Assembly: GCA_018136815.1 (NCBI GenBank)
Contig: CM030934.1
Location: 4,165,587-4,229,586, forward strand
Length of the DNA stretch: 64,000 bases
Source of the DNA: Isochrysis galbana
Taxonomy: Eukaryota; Haptophyta; Isochrysidales; Isochrysidaceae
Reading direction: 5' to 3'
In this document: positions 44,149 to 53,734 of the stretch, piece by piece
Position numbering within the stretch: the stretch's first letter is position 1
How the letters are laid out: each line of letters begins with the position of its first letter
The notes under the pieces: model-generated
Seen by the model: the letters and a program-made list of their open reading frames with translations, nothing else
Database searches by the model: none
Told to the model about the DNA's origin: nothing
Position numbers and translations under genes: made by a program

Positions 44149-44970
44149 ATGACGGCACCGCCCTCGCCTCCCAAGCTGCCACAGAACCAGGGAACAGGCA
44201 GAGTCCTGTTCCCTGGTGACAACCAGACCCAGGGCAAAGCCCTGCCACCCAACCCCTCCGCTCCTCCACCAACTCAAGGACTCCCCATGGGAGGTGGCAG
44301 CTCTGCTGCCACCCCCATGGCGGCCACTCCTACCATCAGTGCACCCCTCGGGGGCGGGCACTTAACACAACAATCCATTTTGGGGGCCTTTGCGCCCTCA
44401 AACCAACAACCAACTCAAGCGACCAGGACATACGCGCAAGCTGCGCATGGACACAAAGGGAAGGATACAGCCCAGCAAGCCCAGCAGCCACAAGCCCAAC
44501 AACCACAGCAGCCGTCGCGCAAGCGGGCGGATCCCCAATCGGATCCAAAGCCGACTCTCCACAACACCACCCCATTTGCTTCTCCTCCACCTGATGAGGA
44601 AGAGGAGCCCGAAGACACGCCTTTTTACATCCAGCTAGCTCAGCTAGCTGATGACAAAAAGGACATCAAGAGCGAGGATGTCGCCACCTTCATGAAATTC
44701 CTCCTCTCTAGGCTGGAAGGCCTAGACGCAACTCCAGACGGCATGGACAAAGGCCGCAAAGGCCCTTGGATTTTCTATGTTGATGAAGACGCACACGATC
44801 AATTCAAGGCCGCATACGGAGACAAAGTTAACACAGCACTCTCGGGAGTCCCGCATGAATTTGGAATCACCTATGGTGCGTTAATCGACTCGGCCCCTCG
44901 AAAGTCGAGCGCTATCCGGTCCTCCCTAAAAGAGGTGGCGACCTACATTGTTTTTCGCGGCGGATGCTAG
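44149..44970 (+). CDS. LINE ORF1 protein of copy B
   Basis: 273 aa. Pro/Gln/Thr-rich first half, then a conserved C-terminal part (FMKFLLSRLEGLDATPDG, GPWIFYVDEDAHDQFKAAYG) shared with ORF1 of the copy at 6985. The family start ATG at 44024 is in a frame that closes at a TGA near 44150, while the ORF1 frame is open upstream in another phase, so one frame change lies between them. Relative to the 6985 copy the protein stops soon after RKSSAIRSSLKEVATYIVF, where ORF2 takes over. Probable RNA-binding chaperone; no known fold seen. Confidence 0.7.
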   Translation: MTAPPSPPKLPQNQGTGRVLFPGDNQTQGKALPPNPSAPPPTQGLPMGGGSSAATPMAATPTISAPLGGGHLTQQSILGAFAPSNQQPTQATRTYAQAAHGHKGKDTAQQAQQPQAQQPQQPSRKRADPQSDPKPTLHNTTPFASPPPDEEEEPEDTPFYIQLAQLADDKKDIKSEDVATFMKFLLSRLEGLDATPDGMDKGRKGPWIFYVDEDAHDQFKAAYGDKVNTALSGVPHEFGITYGALIDSAPRKSSAIRSSLKEVATYIVFRGGC

Positions 44971-47900
44971 AAAAGCCCAAATGGAGGCGACCCCCGGGAC
45001 GACCCGGTCGGACATCATAGCGGAACTGAACCGCAAAGTAGTCGACAAAAGACGTACCTTCTCACCCGCCCCGTCATTAGCGGAGAAAATCATAAGGGCG
45101 GAAGAGCTTGTTACAAAGCAATTTTTTAAGAGATTCACGCCTAGACACGCTAGCGGCGACATCCCGGCGATGTACGCTGGAGTGAGATGGGAAGACCCGC
45201 AACCGGCCCTAGATGAAGACAAAGTAGCAACCGACGACACCGCGATTCTGGCCTCGTTACGGGGCTACTATGTATGGCTTTTCAGCGAAAAGATCTCTCA
45301 AGGCGCGGAGCCCCTCCTTCACGCGCTAAGGCAACGTCAGATACCGACGGGTCATAGGTCCTTCTTGGACAAGCCCATAGGATATTCGGAGATCATCCGT
45401 GCTATACGGCAAATGGCGAAAGGTAAATCCGCGGGGCCGGACGGCATACCAATGGAGTTCTATCAAAGCTTTGAAAAGCTAGCGGCCCCGCGCCTGATGG
45501 ACATGTTTCACGAAGCCTACCGGTCGGGGGCATTACCGGAGGACACGTGCTCGGGTGATATAGCCCTGCTCTATAAAAAAGGGGACGCCAGGGACCCGAG
45601 GAACTATAGACCAATAACGTTGCTCCAAACGGACTACAAAATCCTCGCCAGGATCCTAGCTAACAGACTCAAAAAAACGATACATACGATCATCTCCAGG
45701 GAGCAAGTGGGCTTTGTGCCTAGGAGGATGATAGGCGAAGCCACCCATTTGCTAAAGTTAGTGCAAGCATACTTGGAAGACGCAGACGAAGAGGGATTAG
45801 CCCTGGCGATAGACTGGGAGAAAGCTTTCGATAGAGTCAGCTGGGATTATTATCATAAAGCGATACAGGCATTGGGCTTCGGCCCCGGTTACTCTAGATG
45901 GCTAACACTATTAACTAACGCGGATTCCCTTCCGATCAGATGGATCAAGGCCAATGGTAGACGCAGCAATCCCTTCACGATACATTGCGGCATGCCCCAA
46001 GGGTGCCCGCTATCGCCCCTAGCTTTTCTCTTAGTGGCCGAAGGCCTAACACGACTAGTCAACGCCGACCCTGAGATGAAGGGAATCACAATAGGACCTA
46101 GAGAGTTAAGGCTTTCGCAGTTTGCCGACGACACGCAAATTTTAGCGAGCTCTTTCGAGTCACTGGAGAGGGCGATGCACATCTTAGAGACATATGGAAC
46201 CGCCACCGGGGCTAGGGTGAACAAAAACAAGAGTATACTAATAAGAATGGGATCGCTTACAGGGGCGCAGGTCCCCGAGACGCTAACTTATCTTAAAACA
46301 CTCGGCGAAGGCGAGTATGCGACCATTCTAGGAGTCCCTTTCTGGGAAGGGCTAGAAAACGACTCCTTCTGGGAGAAGCTATACGCGAAGCTTAAGAAAA
46401 AGGTCGCAACATGGAGAGGTCTGAAGAGTCTCTCCATTCACGGGAGGACGCTGCTAGTGAACTTCATAATCTACGGGACGCCGAGATATTGGCTATCCAC
46501 GTCCACTCCTCCGGCATGGTTCATGGAGGCCATTGACTCGGACGTTCAAACTATATTGTGGGATAGGTCTCCCCGACTTCAGGTGGATGAGCTAGGCTCC
46601 TCGCAAGAGGGTCGGAAATGGATAACCCTTCCGGCATATCCGAGGGTAGGCACAAGCGAAGACGGGCCCCTATTGGGGGTCGGACTACTTCCCATGGCCG
46701 AACACACGAGGGCGCTCCAAGCGATATGGATAGTCCGATATCTTAACCCGTCAATGGCGGAATGGAAGATAGTCTTGGATCAATGGTTCAGCCGCACCCC
46801 CTTAGGGCGAGCGGCGGTCTTTTCGAAGGTCGACTCGAAGAGCCTCACGGCTAGCATTCGCGGCAATAACACGCTCCCGGCATTCTGGAAGCACGCGCTG
46901 GAAAACTTCAGAAGGATCAACTTCCTTAGGGGAGAAATCACACGAGAAGGCACTCAGGGCTCCCCGATATGGCACAATCTTTTCCACAAGCCTCCGGCTA
47001 TCCATCACTCACATAGGTCGAAATGGGAGTCTCTACAGACAGTTATTGTTCACAACACCATAAACCCGGATACGGGGGACGTTTACACTATGGAAGAATG
47101 CGCGGCTTACTTGCCGGACGGAGAACGTTGGATACGCCATAGGGGAAATTACATATCGGTAGGCCCCTTTCTTAAGTCATGGGAAAAGATTTCTGAGTGG
47201 ACGAGATCAAGACTAATACATACCACTTTCGATTATATGAACCTTCTTAAAAAACAAGCGAAGACTCCGCCCCCGGCTCCAGAGGAGCAAGAGATACTCC
47301 CTCAGGAAGATCCGGACGCACACGATCTAGGCGAGATCCTAGTCGATATAGACCATAACTTTTATCTGCGCCGAAGAGGCGACTACCACAAGGTCCAGCT
47401 CAATGTCATGGGAGAGCCCCACATCCACGAGCGGATTAGCCCGCAACTACTGCCCGACGAACTATACACCCCGCTGAAGTGGGGACATGCGTACGACGGC
47501 CCGGCGGAAACGGCGTACCCGTTACCTCAAGAATACATGCTAAAAGGCACGCGTACAACACTGGAGGATGTAAGTGTCAGGGACTTGACTAAAGCGTTCC
47601 TCGCTTTGAGGAAAACCAAAACACAAAAATCCACACTAAGATGGGAAAAAAGGTTACCGGTCCTCTCGGGAAAGTGGAAACAAATATCGCAATTATACAA
47701 ATATAACTTTTTGACGCCTAGAGACTCTTACTTGCATTTCAAACATGTCCTACATAGGAGGTTAGCTACAGCGAACCGCTTTGCTGACGATCCAACATGC
47801 CGCTTTTGCGGCATAGCCCCTGAAAGCTCCACTCACCTGGCATCATGCATCGCGACGGAGCCCATCTTTGAATTCATAGAAGGACTTCTGGGGATTAGCC

Positions 47901-48286
47901 TCAGGCCGGGATCCGAAACAGCCCAACGACTTTTCTGCTATCAAGTGGACAGACCGCACCCCTCCTCGGGATACCTAGGCATCCTGGCGTGGAGGTACAT
48001 CCTAACTGACTTTTATAACATCCAATATGGCAACGCGGACGGCAGGTCCGTTAGGTCGATCTTAAGAGCGATCCTTGCGAGATACCACCTATTAGTAACG
48101 GCGAAAGTCGGGTTCTTTCTGAGGCTGAAAAAACAACGAGAGAATATGGGGCTACACGCCCCGAGTAACAAACACTTTAAGAAATTGATAAGTCCGCTCT
48201 ACACGGTGGACAAGGAGTTCAACCTAGAAGCATCGGAAGACCTCCTGCAGGCGGCGGGAGGGCTAGACATCCGTAACATCACCTAA
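44948..48286 (+). CDS. LINE ORF2: reverse transcriptase with C-terminal zinc knuckle
   Basis: 1112 aa, uninterrupted. RT blocks in order: GKSAGPDGIPMEFYQ (residue about 158), NYRPITLLQTDYKILARILA, AIDWEKAFDRVSW (motif A, about 287), GMPQGCPLSPLAFLL (motif B), SQFADDTQILASS (motif C, about 392), then thumb WRGLKSLSIHGRTLLVNFI. A C-terminal CRFCGIAPESSTHLASC knuckle (about 951) and LAWRYILTDFYNI follow. This order is L1/Tx1-like. The N-terminal 150 residues correspond to the linker that normally follows an endonuclease, and the endonuclease itself is absent. It starts inside the end of ORF1, so re-initiation or frameshifting is likely. Confidence 0.93.
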   Translation: MFFAADARKAQMEATPGTTRSDIIAELNRKVVDKRRTFSPAPSLAEKIIRAEELVTKQFFKRFTPRHASGDIPAMYAGVRWEDPQPALDEDKVATDDTAILASLRGYYVWLFSEKISQGAEPLLHALRQRQIPTGHRSFLDKPIGYSEIIRAIRQMAKGKSAGPDGIPMEFYQSFEKLAAPRLMDMFHEAYRSGALPEDTCSGDIALLYKKGDARDPRNYRPITLLQTDYKILARILANRLKKTIHTIISREQVGFVPRRMIGEATHLLKLVQAYLEDADEEGLALAIDWEKAFDRVSWDYYHKAIQALGFGPGYSRWLTLLTNADSLPIRWIKANGRRSNPFTIHCGMPQGCPLSPLAFLLVAEGLTRLVNADPEMKGITIGPRELRLSQFADDTQILASSFESLERAMHILETYGTATGARVNKNKSILIRMGSLTGAQVPETLTYLKTLGEGEYATILGVPFWEGLENDSFWEKLYAKLKKKVATWRGLKSLSIHGRTLLVNFIIYGTPRYWLSTSTPPAWFMEAIDSDVQTILWDRSPRLQVDELGSSQEGRKWITLPAYPRVGTSEDGPLLGVGLLPMAEHTRALQAIWIVRYLNPSMAEWKIVLDQWFSRTPLGRAAVFSKVDSKSLTASIRGNNTLPAFWKHALENFRRINFLRGEITREGTQGSPIWHNLFHKPPAIHHSHRSKWESLQTVIVHNTINPDTGDVYTMEECAAYLPDGERWIRHRGNYISVGPFLKSWEKISEWTRSRLIHTTFDYMNLLKKQAKTPPPAPEEQEILPQEDPDAHDLGEILVDIDHNFYLRRRGDYHKVQLNVMGEPHIHERISPQLLPDELYTPLKWGHAYDGPAETAYPLPQEYMLKGTRTTLEDVSVRDLTKAFLALRKTKTQKSTLRWEKRLPVLSGKWKQISQLYKYNFLTPRDSYLHFKHVLHRRLATANRFADDPTCRFCGIAPESSTHLASCIATEPIFEFIEGLLGISLRPGSETAQRLFCYQVDRPHPSSGYLGILAWRYILTDFYNIQYGNADGRSVRSILRAILARYHLLVTAKVGFFLRLKKQRENMGLHAPSNKHFKKLISPLYTVDKEFNLEASEDLLQAAGGLDIRNIT

Positions 48287-48607
48287 GGCACTTAATACCG
48301 CGTCTTAGAAGAAAACGAGGAGGATATCAATAAAGATCCCACGAAATACAATAGAAGGCAACCCGAATCAACACTAGCGTACAGGACGAATCACAGTCTC
48401 CAGCCCCCTTCTCTCCAACTCCCGGCCGAAGCAGCGCGCGCGGCCTCCCCGGAACCAGCTTCTCCGATAAAGAGGGAACTGGGAAAGGGGAAGGGGGTTG
48501 TCAGGGGTTAAGGTTGGGTAGTAGGGAGGTACACTAGCACACTGCCTCACGCCGCACGCGTAGCGGGGAATTTTAAGAAGATTTTTTTTTTCCCTAAACC
48601 AATGTCG

Positions 48608-49708
48608 TTGTTGCTGAGATGTTGTTGCTGTTGCAGAGTTACCGTTACTGTTGCAATTGCAATTGCCCCTCCTTTTCCCATTTTTATTCCATTTTCCATT
48701 TTGCATTTGCATTTAGCATTTTGTACATTTTACATTTTTGACTACTGCCACAATCTACTACCCCTAATAATAATGATAATTACTGTTATATCCTAGCTAG
48801 CCCCACTAGCTAATTGGACACAACTTTTCCGTCCCGGAATCCCGCCATGCCGGACGAGCCTGGTGTCCGAGTGATACTGGGGAGAGGGGGCAGTGCCCCC
48901 TCCCCTCGATATTTGTCCTCCCCCCAGTGCAGCATGCACCGACCTTGCGCACCCCAGCGCGCCCTCTCCTTGAGGCCACGGTGGGGGAAACCCCTTTCGG
49001 GTAAAAACAACGTAGGGGGGGGGGATACTCGTGAATGAAACTAGGGGCTCCGAAGTCCGAAGCGCTAATCACTCTCGCTCTCGCCGAAGCGAGTGGCCGC
49101 GGCAAGCGTGCGGCCCTTCCCTCTTGGCTCTGGCACCCCCTGTCTTCTTTTACCTAAATAGGGCCGGAAGACACGTTAGCGCCGGAGGGGAGAGCTGTCG
49201 CTCCCCCCTCCCCTCCCTCTTCCTCCTCTCTTTCATGCGGCTCGGGCCCATGGCGCGCGCCTGCGACACCCGTTCAGGTCGAAGAGAGGGGGGGGGCTCG
49301 TGCCCCCCCATCCGCGGCAAACGGCGCGGAATCACCCGATCCGATGCGGCTTTAGCGGGGCACACGCGAGGTTCTTGGGCGGTCGGCCGTGGCGGCTATG
49401 GCTAGCAATGAGCCTATGTCGCGCACTTCGCACTTGAGGCCCCGTGCGTTGAGGCGCTTGCGCGACGCAGCTCGTGCGAGTGAGTTGTTGACTACATGTA
49501 CATTGTGTGTGTGAAGGGGGACTGTGGTCGTCGGCCTTTGCTTTTGAGTATTTAGCAGCACATGTCTACGGATGAAGTCAAGTACGTGCTGGTCAAGTCA
49601 GTGATAGGCGGTGGACGCAAACATGATCAAACAAACCTCCGTAATTGTGTAAGCAACAAAGTGCCCCCCCTTTCTCCTGATCATTGTTGTTCGTTGGATC
49701 ATGGTATC
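48608..49708. other. Spacer without a recognised gene
   Basis: Begins with CATTTT/GCATTT repeats, then TTATATCCTAGC...CCCCACTAGC (48786-48812), shared with 32808-32826. Short frames only. Confidence 0.4.
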
Positions 49709-50099
49709 CTAAAGCCCGTCCCAACAAGTCCACCGTTCTCCCTTCGGCGTCGCCCCAGTGGTCTTTCGATGGTGCGCGGGGTCCTCATCAATCCACACAA
49801 GTGTCGACGAGTCCGTCATCGCCTCCACACTTCCATCCCAGACCTTGCTCCAACAAGGCCTTGGCGTCGAGCTCGGCGTGCCGTTTAAGTTTGTCTTCGA
49901 GGGAAGGAGCGGGCCATTCTCACAGCTACGGCTTGGCTCATCGAATCCAGGAGCAATGCCTGCACGAGGTTGTGCCGGAGAGCATGTCTCGAAATCTGCC
50001 TCGTCCAACACTGCGCCCAGGGTGAGTGGATCGAGCACAATCGTTTCTGTGGTGTGCAGCAGGATGGAATCTGCAGTAGAGCACGCAACGCGGCGACTT
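49709..50099 (-). CDS. Possible 3' exon of the GT34-like gene
   Basis: A coding-like frame on the same strand just downstream (TETIVLDPLTLGAVLDEADF, then CWSKVWDGSVEAM). A splice from a GTAACA donor near 50145 to a GGTAG acceptor at 50100 would join it in frame, but the intron would be only about 47 nt, much shorter than others here. No known domain. Confidence 0.3.
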
Positions 50100-50142
50100 C
50101 TACCGAATGGCGTGGTCGGGGCTGGTAAACTCGAGCACTCTG

Positions 50143-51114
50143 TTACGAGTTTTTGCCGCGCAGATGATTGCGCTTCACTTGCAAACGAAGCAGCCTGTGG
50201 TCGCAATTAGTGGTGGCTGAGTCAAATATGTGGGCGCGCTGAGCAGGGTGCAGACAACAATCTGCCTGTGTACGAACCATCTTGGAGTCTGCAGCATTGC
50301 AAGTTGGTAGACGGTGAATCTGGTGCAAGTAACCAGTATGTCTGTGAAGGTAAGACTGTGTTGCTGGTGCATGAATCACCTCTTGAAGTAGACGGAGCAA
50401 AAAGTCAGGCTGGCTGCGGAAACGCTCCGTCATATGGTGGACGAAGGTATTGATGGGCCACCCAGCCTGTTTAGTGCGAAAGAAGGCAGCTGTAGGCATG
50501 AGGCGCACGTCCGCGCCGAACGCACGGTTGCAACGGTAGAACATATTCATTGGCCGCTGCTCAAATGGATGTGAATGGGAGAGGTCCAGCCATGGTGCGT
50601 CCCACCATCGTCGAAGCAGACCACACGTCGCAGCCGTGTTGCGTAGCCAGAACACGGCAGTACACACCCCATCAGGTTGAAATGGCGCGTTGCTGGCGAA
50701 GAGGAGCTCCCAGGGTTTGCTGCCGGGCGCGAGGGCTTCATCGCCCATCCGGCGCGCATGCACAAGAAAATGGTCAATGCTTGTTGATAGGTTTGCAACG
50801 TACGCGTCCGAGTCAAGATACATGAGGTTCAGGCAGCGGCGACCGAGCACGCCGTGCCGTGCCACGTGGGCCACAACCGGGATTTTGCACCACGGCGAGG
50901 CGCGCTGGCCGTGGCGCGCGTGGGCGCATGCGCTCATCAGCTTCGGTGAGGCGCCTGAGTGGTTCTCCCAGCCCAACTTGGCAAGGAGGAATCCGTAGCC
51001 GTGCGCGCGAGCGTAGTGACGGTTGATCGCTGTTGTAAGCTGCCAATAATGATCGAGCCCCTGCGCCGCGCGCGTGTCGCTCATCACCAGGCACCAACGG
51101 AGCGGCGGCGCCAT
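50143..51114 (-). CDS. GT34-like glycosyltransferase with DxD motif
   Basis: From ATG 51114 (MAPPLRWCLVMSDTR) 323 aa. It has the GT-A layout: LTTAINRHYARAHGYGFLLA, then the DxD motif NLMYLDSDAYVANLSTSIDH that binds the metal and sugar nucleotide, then a region like the NxG/RN segment of GT34 (FWLRNTAATCGLLRRWWDAP). GT34 enzymes are Golgi galactosyl- or xylosyltransferases. No membrane anchor precedes ATG 51114, although the frame is open for 38 codons upstream, so an upstream exon is possible. A second coding piece (49709-50099) may be its 3' exon. Its 5' flank has many TGACG motifs. Confidence 0.75.
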   Translation of the reverse strand: MAPPLRWCLVMSDTRAAQGLDHYWQLTTAINRHYARAHGYGFLLAKLGWENHSGASPKLMSACAHARHGQRASPWCKIPVVAHVARHGVLGRRCLNLMYLDSDAYVANLSTSIDHFLVHARRMGDEALAPGSKPWELLFASNAPFQPDGVCTAVFWLRNTAATCGLLRRWWDAPWLDLSHSHPFEQRPMNMFYRCNRAFGADVRLMPTAAFFRTKQAGWPINTFVHHMTERFRSQPDFLLRLLQEVIHAPATQSYLHRHTGYLHQIHRLPTCNAADSKMVRTQADCCLHPAQRAHIFDSATTNCDHRLLRLQVKRNHLRGKNS

Positions 51115-51239
51115 CCCGCGGCGCACCTCTCGCGCTCCATCTCGCGCGCTGGCGAGCCGGGCGAGGGCCGAGACAAGTCGGCGCCATTCGCTAAGTGAGT
51201 GAAGTGAGAGCCGATCCGTGCGCGGCACGTCTGCTCTAC

Positions 51240-51395
51240 GACGACGTCACGACCCCCCGTCATGATAAAGTCCCTCCCCCTTCAATGACGTCATGACGTA
51301 CGTCATGGCGTGAGTCATAAAACTGACCCCTCCGCGTCATGGAACGTCATGTGCCGTATGTGCGGCGGCGTCACGACGCACGTCATCACCACCAC
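51240..51395 (-). promoter_or_regulatory. Cluster of CRE-like TGACGTCA/ACGTCA motifs
   Basis: Within about 155 bp: GACGTCAC (51243), a perfect TGACGTCA at 51286-51293, the palindrome TGACGTACGTCA at 51294-51305, AACGTCATG near 51344, GCGTCACGACG near 51368 and CACGTCATC near 51380. This core binds bZIP (ATF/CREB-type) factors in eukaryotes. It lies 125-280 bp upstream of the GT34-like ATG (minus strand) and is the best promoter candidate in the window. Confidence 0.6.
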
Positions 51396-52543
51396 AGTAG
51401 CTCGCCGTCGAAGAGGGTGCCATCGAAGTTGTCGTCGTTGGCCCACACCCAAACCCTAATAGAGGCGGAGCAGCCGGTCGATCATGACAGCACGCGGCGC
51501 GCCGTCGTAGCGCGCGAGCAGCAACATCTGACGTTTGTCCATCGCAAGTCCGGACAGGTTTAGCCCCCGTATACCGTATACCCCCGTACCCGTACCCCCG
51601 TAGTCCGTAGAGTATCCTTGGTGTTGGTGAAGCTATTATACTTATACACTTTGCACCTTGCTTGAATGAAGGTCGGCAGGCCGGCGGGCGCGGGAACGCA
51701 CAAGCGCAAGGCACAAGGAAGAAGGAGAAGGAGCGCAAAGCAAGAAAAACCAAGAGGACAAAGAAAACAGTAAACAGTGCGCGGGGACGCCTACAGAGCA
51801 CAGGGATCGCAGATTGCAAGGGGAAGGCGGAGAACACACGGGAATGGGGGAGAAAGGGGCCGGCGGGTCTCAGGGGAGGAGCGTCGGGGGGCCGCGGGGG
51901 GAGCCGCGGGAACATGGGCTGCAGCTGGCGCGGGCTTGGCGGGCGGTGCGCGTGTGCGTGGCGCAGCGGCAGGATACCGAGAGCCGAGAGGCAGTAAATG
52001 ATCCTAAAATTGGTCCGTGACTTGAGAGTGTCGTGCATTCCCTATACCCACAAAACCACCCTAGAATCACCACCAAATTTCAAAAGGTCGGGAGCGATTT
52101 CCGTCCCTCTGCCCATGAGCCTTCCCTCAAACCTCAAACATAGGATCAGCGACAAAATCGCTAACGATGCCACAAGTGCTTGGCCCCCGACCCCACTGAC
52201 AAAATTCAGTCGTATACCGCACTTGATACTCCATGCCGTTCGTGAGGAGATAACCAGAACCGCGACTCATGGGCACCGCCTGCCAATCCCCGATGGAAGA
52301 AGGCGATCACCCGACATCCTCCACCTCATTGATATTGATAGTCAATGACCATTCGATTACCCTCCTCTTCCATCCATGATCTCTACTATCCTGACGACCG
52401 GCGTGCTCAGCGGCTGCATACACAGCATGGCGCAGCCAGGACAAGTAAGAGCTGTGCGTATGCCTTTGAGTCACAATCTCATGGCTCATGACTCCATAGT
52501 TCGCCGTCAAGGGAGCTCAGATATTTCATAGCAGGCGTTGCCC
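51396..52543. other. Spacer without a recognised gene
   Basis: Includes CCCGTATACC/CCCGTACC repeats at 51565-51602. Purine-rich at 51690-51900. A 116-codon frame at 51998-52348 (+) has no recognisable domain. Confidence 0.4.
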
Positions 52544-53074
52544 TTATGGCACTCGACTTGCGGCCGTCGAGGGAAGAATGGCCACGTCTAGAAAGTCGCC
52601 TGCCTGAAAATTAAGCTCTGCCAAAGTTTTGGCGTCGTCTGAGCCGCGCTTCACCGCGTGTGCGCTACCAACCTCGCGCAAAGACGGCTCGCCTCTTGCA
52701 TTTGGGTAGACCTGCAGAAACGAGAGGCGCACGTTGCGGTCGCGAGCTGGTGGGTGTGCGCCCTTTATGAGCTCTGTGATTTCTCGTAGTGGCGCATCGA
52801 GCCAGGTGTGCAGCAAGATCTCGTCGTCGAGCGGCGCGCCGCCTCGCACAAAATCGGCCGCCGAGTGGTGGCTGCCGTGCCGAACAAACGTTCGCAAGAG
52901 GAGTGGGCAAGATGTGAGCCGGTCGATGGGCGGCGGGCGCGGCGTGGGCGGAGGTACGGGCACGGGGCGATCGTGTCCGCCTGGACGACCAGCCCCCGCC
53001 TGAGGACCGGGGGGTAGAGGAGGCGGAGGAGGAGGCGCGCGAACTGCGCGAGGCGGGCCCGCCGCGGCGCGCAT
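52544..53074 (-). CDS. SAP18: SAP18, Sin3-associated polypeptide p18 family
   Basis: 176 aa from ATG 53074, with a Pro-rich start of about 50 residues. The rest matches SAP18 over its whole length: CPLLLRTFVRHGSHHSAADF, LHTWLDAPLREITELIKGAH, VRLSFLQVYPNARGEPSLRE, VGSAHAVKRGSDDAKTL, FQAGDFLDVAILPS. SAP18 has a ubiquitin-like fold and works in the Sin3 histone deacetylase complex and the ASAP splicing complex. No intron. The codon use is coding-like throughout. Confidence 0.93.
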   Translation of the reverse strand: MRAAAGPPRAVRAPPPPPPLPPGPQAGAGRPGGHDRPVPVPPPTPRPPPIDRLTSCPLLLRTFVRHGSHHSAADFVRGGAPLDDEILLHTWLDAPLREITELIKGAHPPARDRNVRLSFLQVYPNARGEPSLREVGSAHAVKRGSDDAKTLAELNFQAGDFLDVAILPSTAASRVP

Positions 53075-53146
53075 CGCGTCGGGCAGGCAGCCGCGCAGCC
53101 GTCGCCAGCACAGGGGACCGACCCTCGCACCTTCCACCTCTCTTAC

Positions 53147-53155
53147 TTTATAAAG
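53147..53155 (-). promoter_or_regulatory. TATA-like box upstream of SAP18
   Basis: CTTTATAAAG on the minus strand about 75 bp upstream of ATG 53074. Spacing suits a TATA element with a short 5' UTR. Supported by sequence and position only. Confidence 0.3.
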
Positions 53156-53734
53156 AAGAATAGAATATATACTTGTAGATGTCCATGAGGATAAATTAGT
53201 CCAGAATGCTCGGTCGACCGTCGCCCCCGACCCAGGGTCCAGGGTGCTATTGTATTCACCTCGCGAAAAGTGCTCAGTCAGGCGGGAGCCCTCAACCTAC
53301 TACTCTAGAGTAGCAATAGTAGTGAGGGCCGTCAAGATCTACTCTAGCGACGAAAGGGAGGTCGTTGCTTGTTGCTTGGTTGTAGGTTGTGGGTTGTGGG
53401 TTGTGGGGGTGTGGGGTGTGGGGGTATGGGGCATGGGGCCACTGTGGGGCGCGGCTGCGGCACGGCCCTAGATGGGAAATACGTATTTACATTTACCGTA
53501 TACCGTATTTGTATTTGGCAAGAGGCCAAACTGGCCAAATAGGAGTGCACGTGTATTTGGATTTATTGGCTGTATTTGAAGTGCGTCCTGGGTTGTAGTT
53601 GTAGGGCTCGAATGTATTTGGAGATTTGGAGGCCCCAACCCTAGATACTAGATAGATGCTAGATGCTAGATGGGAAATACGTATTTACCGTATTTGTGTA
53701 CATATGTATTTGGTTGTATTTGAAGCGTTGAAGC

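Larger units (their letters stand above)
44000..48591 (+). mobile_element. LINE-like non-LTR retrotransposon, copy B, with 16-bp target duplication
   Basis: Flanked by perfect 16-bp direct repeats CCCTAAACCAATGTCG at 43984-43999 and 48592-48607. It starts with an 8-bp perfect hairpin (AAAACTAT and ATAGTTTT, loop TGTT, 44000-44019), then ATGGAGCGCGC at 44024. ORF1 (44149-44970) and ORF2 (44948-48286) overlap by 23 nt. The 3' UTR is about 300 bp and ends GAATTTTAAGAAGA followed by T10 on the coding strand. No apurinic-type endonuclease domain is present. The identical target repeats suggest a recent insertion. Confidence 0.92.

Noticed and set aside
44000-48591. LTR retrotransposon or virus-like element
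   Set aside because: No long terminal repeats, protease, integrase or capsid-type domains; RT order, FADD motif and C-terminal knuckle are those of non-LTR elements.
48806-49105. Short frames on both strands near 48.8-49.1 kb
   Set aside because: Overlapping open frames in GC-rich DNA with an inverted GGGGGCAGTGCCCCC repeat; none looks coding.
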